Source of the DNA: Nautilus pompilius
Lineage: Eukaryota > Mollusca > Cephalopoda > Nautilida > Nautilidae
NCBI GenBank assembly: GCA_018389105.1
Contig: JACATO010000643.1
Coordinates: 1,112,501 to 1,176,500, forward strand
Length of the DNA stretch: 64,000 bases
Reading direction: 5' to 3'
The translations under genes were made by a program, and so were the position numbers. Under the pieces are notes generated by a model, which saw nothing but the letters and a program-made list of their open reading frames with translations, did not search any database and was not told where the DNA came from. Of the stretch, positions 55,775-64,000 are shown in pieces (the stretch's first letter is position 1; every line of letters starts with the position of its first letter).

Positions 55775-55842
55775 GCTCGCGATGTAGAAAAGAAACGTTG
55801 GTGATCTTCATCGGACGAATAGACATCTTGACGAAAAGACAT
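55714..55842 (-). CDS. Candidate first exon encoding a poly-Asn tract
   Basis: The ATG at 55842 has a strong context (aaaaATGT). The peptide MSFRQDVYSSDEDHQRFFST is protein-like, then an (ATT)16 microsatellite is read as 16 Asn, then FSRS and a strong donor, AGATCT/gtaagg, in phase 0. If the donor is ignored, the frame continues another 23 codons to a stop. No downstream exon was found. It would be a host gene whose coding exon contains an expandable trinucleotide repeat. Family unknown. Confidence 0.35.
55726..55773. repeat. (ATT)16 microsatellite
   Basis: Perfect trinucleotide run, possibly coding for Asn on the minus strand. Confidence 0.95.
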
Positions 55843-57141
55843 TTTTTGCTTCTCTATGGCAGTGATTAAATTCGAAGTACAGCTGAATGTTTGGTTCTTT
55901 GTCAGTAATTAAAGACGAAGTAAAGCTGACGTTTCGTGTAGTGTTTCCTTCAAAACTGAACAAGAAGTTTACTAAATCAACTTTCTTTTCATGTTTTTTT
56001 TTTAACGAATAACCGCACTACATCACAAATGTGTGCAGTTTACTGTTCTAGAGACTGTAAAACATAATAGTAGCGTATCAAGTCGGATTTTTAAAGTAAA
56101 GCGGATGATAAATGTCATGGTAAAATAACAAGATATACATAATCTTTTAAGTCAAAATAATAAGATATATTAAAATGTGGAGACTTCATACTTTGATTAT
56201 AAATCCGCCAACGAACGGGAGGAACGACATCATATTAATTAGAGGTACGCATAAAAGGTATAACCAATGTGTGTTTGACAATAATAACACTGCATTTGTT
56301 TATAAATTTACTGTAGATGTCGCTATTGCCAGTAACAATAAAATATCTGTTGTTACGAGTACAAGAGGTTCGCTTGTATCTTTACAGAGCATGTCTGTTA
56401 TGGGCACTTCCTGTAACTTTTCTTTTGATGTATTTCTTGTGAAAAGAACGCATTATTGATGTGATAAGATTATTTTAGGCCTTTTAAGGCTCTGACGTAC
56501 TTTTAATGTCAAATGGGGTGAAGAGGCAGCGTACGGACTTTAACGGCAACGAACATCTGGCGAGATCCTACATCACTCCTGTCATTATTTTTCACTGTAA
56601 GATCGTCTGAAAGTGGCGAGAATATTTTTCTGAAATACAGACGGAGGACATTTGGTTGCAGCTACTGCTTATCCTTTGTTTGTTTTTTTTGTTTTTTTTT
56701 AACCAAAACAGTTCAAAATATGTTTTGATTTTTTCTGTAAAACTATAACAACAAAAATTACAAAAGGCCAGCCTTCTCCAGTTACCATTATGCCAATAAA
56801 TTTAAAGTCTTACGTCATTTACCCATTTGTAGCATCATGCCACCATGTCGTCAACTGTGTCGCACGCGAATTGCTTTAACAATCTATCGATGTCATTGTT
56901 GCTCAAAACAAACACCTTTTAAGTTAAATTAAGCTAAAACAATTATTTAATTATAACGATATTACTTTTAAGACGTTTATAATTGTTTGTTTTTAAATGA
57001 TAACTATTTTCATTACATTCTGCATTCCTGGTTTTAATATTTAAAAAGATCATATTTTAAGAACGCAGTCAAGATAAGAGGCCACTATATTAATGACATC
57101 TTACAAGACTTCTACCATTAAAGCAACGAATAAAGGTATTT

Positions 57142-57211
<70 letters not shown>

Positions 57212-58427
57212 GACTTGATTATGAGAATGTTTGTGCTTTTTGTCTACTTTCATTTTACACAGGACCTGCTCCATAAAAATCGAATGATACAGAAATTGAC
57301 AAGGAATGGATTATTTATAACAAATTAATTTATATTATTTATAACTGTATTGAAAGAAAAAAGGTCGTTGGGAATATATGAAGGACAATTTTACTTACAA
57401 TTATTTAAACAACAATATGCAATTTTGACAGCTATAAGTTATCAATTCAAAGTTTGACAGTAATGTAGATGCGATGCCTTTCACCAACTGAAAAGAAGAA
57501 TATAAATTAGAGAGAAAATATTATAACCAAAAACTGCGTACATTGTTTATTCTATTAAGCATCTGCATCGGCTTTGCGCATTTTGTCCAGCTAGCTGGGA
57601 GATTTTAAAAATGTCGTCTGTTCCGCTTTTGCATTTTTCAGCGTACTGTAGAGACAATAGATCTTCGCCAATCTCCATTTTTGGAAGTTGTCAATGATTT
57701 TGCTTAGGTACGTATCATTAATACGTCGTCAACAAAGGTATTCTGACAGACAGAATCTACAACGAAAAAAGAATGGATGTCGTTCTTCTGCTATGCTGCA
57801 GAAAGGGTTTCTCTTTTAAAAAATCAACAATGATAAAGTATGATTACCACTTTACGAATATAGATGAAGATTAACAGATTGGTAGCTCATTGTTTATGCA
57901 TTTTTAGTACATATATACCCATCAAGGGAGACTTACAGAGGCACATCGGAGTTGTTTATGAATTACTCAGTATATTAATTTAGTAAAATTTTGAATAAAA
58001 TTCAATGCACCTATTAATTAGTTAACGTATTACAGGTATATGATGGCATTAGCCATTTTAAGATAATTATTACTTCAATTTTAAATGTTATTCATTCCGA
58101 TTCCCAACATCGCTTTGAGGCATTAATGCAAAGAAAAAGAAATTTCTGTTTCCTTAGTTTAGGGTACAGCGTTTAATGGTGAGTAAGGTTCATTTCTGAT
58201 TGTTGTGCCAGAAATCTAATTTGTCAATATTTTTTAATATTTATTAATAATTCAAATTGAGTTTATATTTTATTTCATTTCTGAATGTTTCCTTCACATT
58301 ATTACTTTTTATTTTAAATGCCCAAATTTTAATTCGCAATTTTAAAGATAGATCTGCTTGTTATTATATGACGTTGGGGAGAGGATGGTGGTGGTGCACT
58401 GTCCGCAACACAGCGTTGTGTATTTAC
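55843..58427. other. Intergenic or intronic, no confirmed gene
   Basis: It holds the long CT microsatellite at 57143-57208. A 94-codon plus-strand frame at 56175-56459 has no recognised domain and weak context. Confidence 0.4.
57143..57208. repeat. (CT)33 microsatellite
   Basis: Perfect CT run of 66 bp, ending in CTGCAG so that it also mimics a splice acceptor. Confidence 0.95.
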
Positions 58428-58540
58428 GTCATGAATCGATAGCACACTGGACACCCGTTAAGATCACTGCCTTCTGAATGTACATCCTCGCCACTAGTTA
58501 AGTGGATCGAATGGAATGGTTGAAAACAGTTCTCTCTCAT
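58428..58540 (-). CDS. Candidate first exon with an upstream ETS-type site
   Basis: ATG at 58540 (aaaATGA). The peptide MRENCFQPFHSIHLTSGEDV continues to GCPVCYRFM and a donor ATGAC/gtaaat. The frame is open for about 35 codons further upstream. An ETS/GABP-like ACTTCCGG (minus strand, about 58650) lies 105 bp upstream. The product is not recognised and no following exon was found. Confidence 0.22.
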
Positions 58541-60100
58541 TTTTAATCGATCAGCCTGCTCCAAGCACAAGTCTAGTATAGAGACAGAGGACTGACACGG
58601 TTCGTTAGAATCAAGTTCGATAACTCTTCTATTTTTCACTTTTGTTTCCGGAAGTAATTAGATTTATAAAACTTTCTTTAAAAAAAGGTGTAGAATTTAT
58701 GTGAGAAATAGAAATAATATATTTTCTCCTAATTGGAAGTTAATTTCTGTAAACTAACTTGGAAATATCTTCTGTCCGCCGGTGTAGGATAAAATCGTGA
58801 ATCTTGAATGCTCTCGCTAGGATGAGGTACAATAAAACATAAACCACAGGTCGAAATAAGGCCTCAGATAAACAGCTGCGGCGGCCGGTCGTGGATCCGA
58901 CCCAGCTCCCAACACACATACGCAACCTAACAGACAGACCCAAAAACACCTCGCAATACCCCCCAAAAAAGATAGGTTTCTGTTCTGCGTAATGCGGATG
59001 TCACGGGAATGAAAGTAGTGCATGATGCAATGAGGCTTCGACTTGACAGCAGCCGCCCCCCCCCCCACTCGGTAATAACTAAAATCAAGCTTTCAAAAAC
59101 TTTAGACATATTTACCCCCGGCTCTCCTTAGTCTCGAAATGCGCACTTATTGCTTAACTGTGTTCAATTTTTCTAAACATTTACTTATTTCGATGAGATA
59201 ACAAGTATATATACTTCTCAGTGTCGGTCTTCCCAGTTAATGGCGGACTGTATCACCCAATCCACAGTATTAATATGCGCTTTATTGGCAGTCTTTCCAG
59301 CATTTGACAGGTTGGTTTTTAATGCATGCAGAAAGTTCTTTGAATTGTTATACTTTGTACAATACTGGTTTATATGGACTTTGCGTGGTATGGACACAAC
59401 TTATATCATAAAATGAAGGTTCTGTTATTGCTGCCATCTTTCTGGCAAGGAAGAACGTGAACTATGCGCACTAGAGAAGAAGTGGGATCTACAAAAAATT
59501 ATTTTTTGATACGAATAATTACTATTTATAAACATTTTAATGAATGTTTAGCATATATTGTTAAAAAATCAGTAAATAAGGTTTTCGTGGCTTGGAAGAA
59601 TATATATTTTAGATTTCTAAAATATGTTAAATCATATTCCTTTGTAGTTGTAGATCCTTCATTCTGAGCCGGAACAAGATGTATTGAGTTAACTCTGGTG
59701 GTTGATTTCTGTTGAAGTCTAAGTAAACGTATTGAACACTTAGTTTAACATCCTTGCATTTCATTACATTTTTTGTTCTTTCCTGATCGTGTGTTTACAT
59801 ATTTGGACAAACAGAATAATCATCAAGATAAAAATTGGAAATTCGTGTATTTACCGTGTCTAATATCAACAGAGAACAATCTGTCACGTATTAAGAAACT
59901 ACTATCGATTCATCAGTTTTGCGGCAGTTTATTTATCAAATAAACTATCATTATCCTTGCATTTAATGGAGTCAGTTTGATTATAGTACTGTATGTTTAT
60001 ATTCATACAATAAGCATATGATTGCAAGCTATAAGAACTGGTACAGGCTACCTATTACGAACAGCAGTTTTACGGGAGCTGCTGAGCAATGGGGCGTTGT
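58541..60100. other. Intergenic, no confirmed gene
   Basis: Includes a C-run at about 59054-59066. Overlapping minus-strand frames near 58740-59109 have no domain signature. Confidence 0.4.
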
Positions 60101-60850
60101 CAGGCATCCGCGGGAAATCACCAATGCACTGGATATTTTGATGTTGACTGTTAACAGCGCGACTGCCTAATTCAAGAGAAACCATAAGACATCCATTTTA
60201 ATATGCGTCGTGGAGCAAAATAAACGGAAACTTGGTTTCTGTGAGGAGAAGCGTGGAAATTAAACCCAGACAAACAGTTGAAAATATGGCAAACTTGTCA
60301 ATTATAACCATCAGAAATTGTCTCACTGCATGGGCTACAACAAAAGAACGGCGAGAAGAAAACTACTAGTACTCAATGTAATGTCACCTTAACAAATGAC
60401 TGCAATGAGCAACGCAACGCAAATGTGGCCACGTACTCCTGCTTTTTGAAACACTCATTTTCTGCAATGATTCTAGCTTTTAACTGTCTCAGACAGTGGT
60501 TCTGTGCGGCTGTTATGTCGCCAAACAGAAATGTTTTGCAAACCACGAAAAAATGTGGCGATTTTATCATACTGTTGGGTGCAATTTGAGTCATCGGACA
60601 GTTACAACTGCTGGTCGAGTGATTTTTCGTCTGTCTATGCCAATAATGAACGTGTGTTCACAGAAGACTATTTTTATGCAAGATGGTGCCTCGGCTCACA
60701 GCGCCCGTGCAACGCAAAGCTGGAAAGAGAGTCAGGGAATCAAACATTTTCATTGACTGGCCTATTACCAAAGTTTAACCTCACTGAGCACATGCAGCCT
60801 ATTCTTGGCTGATCTTCGCATAAACCTGCCTCTGTAAACTCACTCGCCGG
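60100..60850 (+). mobile_element. Tc1-like DNA transposon fossil
   Basis: The plus strand around 60590-60760 reads HRTVTTAGRVIF and then TIFMQDGASAHSARATQSW, the second-Asp motif of Tc1/mariner transposases (QDGAxxHxAxxT). The next block, FIDWPITKFNLTEHM, is in a different frame and matches the third-Asp PDLNPIE region in decayed form. The 5' part is in several frames with stops. Terminal repeats were not found. Confidence 0.65.
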
Positions 60851-63120
60851 GATTCCTAAATACAGATCCTGTAATAACCTACATCTTTCTAGTAACTAAA
60901 CTAAGGTAACCTTTTTAAAGATCACACAGCATATTTATTCATAACATGTAACACAAGTACTATGTATACCAATTTTATGTATAAAATTTATTGCAAATAG
61001 CACATACAGTTAAATTTCAATAATCACAATAAGCAAATTTCAAAATGACAATCAATGGCACCCTGATTCCATTCATAAATTTATTAAACTCCAGGTCTCA
61101 ATTATTCTGAAAAATAATTATCCGCGCGAGTCCACGCACATGAAAGAAAATTTACTACGAAACAAAGTCAGGCCAAATGGTTTCATCTCGATCTGAACAT
61201 TTATCATCTCATCCAGTCAAATAATCAACAAAAAATTTGGTTTTATGTATATGAACCTTTTCAGATGTTAATACAAATCTTTCAAAGCTACTTAAAATCC
61301 CTTCGAAATATTTACACTAGTGAGAAAAAATTCTAGAGAACCAACTCAGTTTACCTTTAATTAAGAAAATCTTTCTTCCAATTAACCTTCTTAAAATAAA
61401 TCTTGCTCATTTCAGGGGAAGGATCAGCGATTTCGTTTTTTGTGTTGTTTAATTCAGTTTGTACCAATTCAGTATTTAAATGCTTCAAATATTACATTTT
61501 TGTGTACAAACCTTCTTAGTGTATATGTAATAATATTTATCTACTGAATAATAATCCCTTATTTTTCAACACAAATTTCAGCGAGAAGAGGTCGATTGTA
61601 AGTCCACAACTCTGGCCACAAGTGTCCTCCCTTTAGACTAACTAAACCGAACACTCTACGGAAAATTCTTAGATCTAAAGAGAAACCTCTGGATTTATTC
61701 TAGCGTCGGAAAAGAAGTAATTGCGCAAACATGGTGCGTGGCACTCACAATAAAGGTTTGTTGTGCACAGCGGTTTTCTAAGGGTTTTGTTAGCACCCTG
61801 GTCACAGAACAAACAAGGCCGGGAGGAAATGGATGTAACATTGGATTGCGAAAGATCTTTTACTACAGAAATCGGTACAGCTCCGGCCTGACAAACTGTG
61901 TCTGCTTTCATATAGTCGACAAAAACACCCACGGGTTTTGTCGGTTTTTAATTCAACCTTCAGCAGAAATATATCGTCAGGGTTATTTTTACAATCTGTT
62001 AACGCTGAACTATATAGCTATGCGTCTAGTTTGATCCATAACACACTGCAACAAAACGACGATTAATGTTAGAATCGAGTTTGATAACTTTTTTGCTTTG
62101 CTGGTTTTTAGTATATATTATATATTTCGATTTAAATGAACAATATGATAACATAAAAACACTTTTCTGAATAAAGGTGCGCAGTTAATGTGTATTTATC
62201 TCAGCAATTCACTGAAACTATTGCCAGTGTTATCAGTTCTTTCATTACATGTTACATTAGTGTTCCCAGTAGTTCTCTGAGTATACGTTATATTGATGCT
62301 TGCGATAGTTCTCTCATTATATCTTATATGTATTTTTGATGGTTTCCGGTGTGTAGTATTCTTATTCTCAACTGAATCTAAATGTGATTAGCTTTGACTC
62401 AAGAGAAATGATATTTGTCTCTCTTGATAGGTCGGTGGGAAAATGACGTCGTAAAAATGTTCCATGTAAACTTCAAGACCGGATTATTTATTAGTCGTAG
62501 CAATTTTTATTTATTCTAAAGATTTAATGAATACAAACCATCCCTTTGAATTGCATAGTTTTATAAAAGAATTTTTAAAAGCATATATGCGTTATAAAAT
62601 GTGATTGGATAGTCTAGATGAATTTTTCGTCACCAATCCACCTCACCTAAAACATTGTTACCATTTTTTAAAATATTTTACTGTACCCTGTTACATACAG
62701 GTCTGGGCTTTCCACAAGGACAACTTGGTTTTCTTTTATTTTGTGTAGTTTTTCCTTTAGAAAAATATTAATTTTTTATTAACGAAACAGTTGACTTTTT
62801 CAATTAATTTGCATTTCAATTGCAATAAATTAAAATCCATTTTCTGCAATGTTTATGGGGCACTTTCTACTTCTTTACATGTTTTCTCTATGCATAAGAC
62901 TCGATTTTAAGCGTGTTAAGTGTTTACATGTTTTCTCCTACACATCTTATTTCCACTTTACAATTTTTTTGTTCACCATCTTAGTAAATTTAATGATTTT
63001 AGTGCTTCGTACAATTATAAGAGTTTTTATATAAAAAAAAAACGATTGCCAATTTATATTACTGTCAGGTTTTGAAGTTACTTTTTTCTTCTTGTTGTTC
63101 TCTCTGCCATCTAAATATTG
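60851..63120. other. Intergenic or intronic, no confirmed gene
   Basis: AT-rich with moderate CpG. Two overlapping frames on opposite strands at 61675-62034 have Cys-containing, mildly protein-like translations but no splice support or known domain. Confidence 0.4.
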
Positions 63121-63145
63121 ATTTTCATTTTATTTGCAAACACAA

Positions 63146-63256
63146 GATAAGCTCTGGTCGTAATTGGAAACCTGGCCTAGATCTGGATAATGATTCCCAA
63201 GATACTGTTTGCGGTACGAGCTACTTACAGATGTTCTCAGATCAGATTTTCCAGTG
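63146..63256 (+). CDS. Candidate terminal exon of an unidentified plus-strand gene
   Basis: After a T-rich stretch ending in acacaag the frame reads SSGRNWKPGLDLDNDSQDTV, CGTSYLQMFSDQIFQ and TGA. Composition is protein-like and GC is higher than around it. It could be the far end of the gene starting at 53891, but no linking exons were found. The acceptor is mediocre. Confidence 0.25.
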
Positions 63257-64000
63257 ATAAAAACATAGGTACTTTGGCCTCTGACCGCCGCATTTCCCTA
63301 ACTGCACTAAGCTATGTCTGCTTCGTTTGTCCTAAAAATGACCTACCTATTCTTTAATTTCATGACGGCAAAGCTCTAATAAAATGTTTTTTTAAAAAAA
63401 GTAATACCAATGTATTTAAGAATTTTCTTGGCAGTTTAAATTCCTCCTGTTTCTGCTAAGCGTTATTTATTTTACAATATTGCGGCTTTAGATTAAGGTA
63501 TCATATTTTATATCCCATTTTCTTCCGCACTTTTTTTCCAATTTTTCGCTGCCAAAATCAAATCTCTTCTATTTATTTATTTATTTTAACTTAATAGCAA
63601 AACGAAACATATTTTTAGGAACCCAAGGCTGCTAGAGATAAAGCAAAGCACGATAATAGTTCTACAAATACTGCCGTTAGTTTTATATGCAATGACTCTT
63701 AGCATAGCCTCTATCGGGAAAAGAAGTATCCGACAGCGGTAATCCACTCCAGACCAATATATCACAGCGGACTCGTATGTTTCGCTGCTGATATTTGCGT
63801 ACACTATCATTACGCTAATGCTTCAGTATAAACAGGAGGTTCATTTACATACTACGTACATCCTCAACATTTCGAAGCACTCCTTTGAGAAGATGAAGCA
63901 AATCATCAAAATAAATTCGATTTTATTATCATAGATCGTTTAAGAAATATAAAACAAAATAATTCGAGCCATTTCTAAATACAACACAGCTCGTCTTTTT
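63257..64000. other. Right edge, no gene seen
   Basis: No supported coding region or repeat. A 74-codon minus-strand frame at 63810-63586 has no recognised features. Confidence 0.4.

Noticed and set aside
56175-56459. 94-codon plus-strand frame
   Set aside because: No recognisable domain, weak start context and no splice-site support.
61675-62034. Overlapping Cys-containing frames on both strands
   Set aside because: No signal peptide, no splice support and no family resemblance; the two overlapping frames cannot both be meaningful.

Overview
The window looks like AT-rich genomic DNA of an invertebrate animal. Both confident genes are split by multi-kilobase introns that obey GT/AG rules. 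The introns carry tRNA-derived SINEs, CR1-like LINE tails and many dead DNA transposons (mariner, Tc1, hAT, Tigger, a piggyBac-like end). A mollusc, probably a cephalopod such as an octopus, is my best guess from gene and intron style. That is inference, not proof. No bacterial, viral or CRISPR features were seen, and no LTR or retrovirus-like element was recognised.

Two host genes are reconstructed exon by exon with reading frame and splice phase intact throughout. On the minus strand (19370 down to 5782, six exons, about 560 aa) is a type II membrane protein. It has a basic tail, one membrane helix, a charged linker and a prolyl-4-hydroxylase-type 2-oxoglutarate/Fe(II) dioxygenase domain with its H-x-D, distal H and K in place. 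On the plus strand (25861 to 48000, eleven exons, 533 aa) is an FGFR-type receptor tyrosine kinase. As modelled it has one Ig domain, one membrane helix and a complete kinase domain whose introns match the vertebrate FGFR positions I remember. It has almost no tail after the kinase. The two genes are head to head.

The 6.4 kb between them is a transposon graveyard: a pogo-like end, an hAT element carrying a piggyBac-like end, and a Tigger element inserted into the hAT coding region. Intron 1 of the dioxygenase gene holds an inverted-repeat unit enclosing a two-exon Cys/His-rich reading frame. A mariner with clear terminal inverted repeats and TA duplications lies 113 bp past the dioxygenase stop, and an hAT MITE lies beyond it.

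The flanks are less certain. At 0.4-2.2 kb there are coding-looking minus-strand exons of an unidentified gene. From about 53.2 kb to the end CpG becomes frequent again, and there are several candidate exons (53.9, 55.7-55.8, 58.4-58.5 and 63.1 kb) that I cannot assign to a family. CpG density changes abruptly near 12.5, 26.2 and 53.2 kb, which suggests unmethylated 5' regions against methylated gene bodies.
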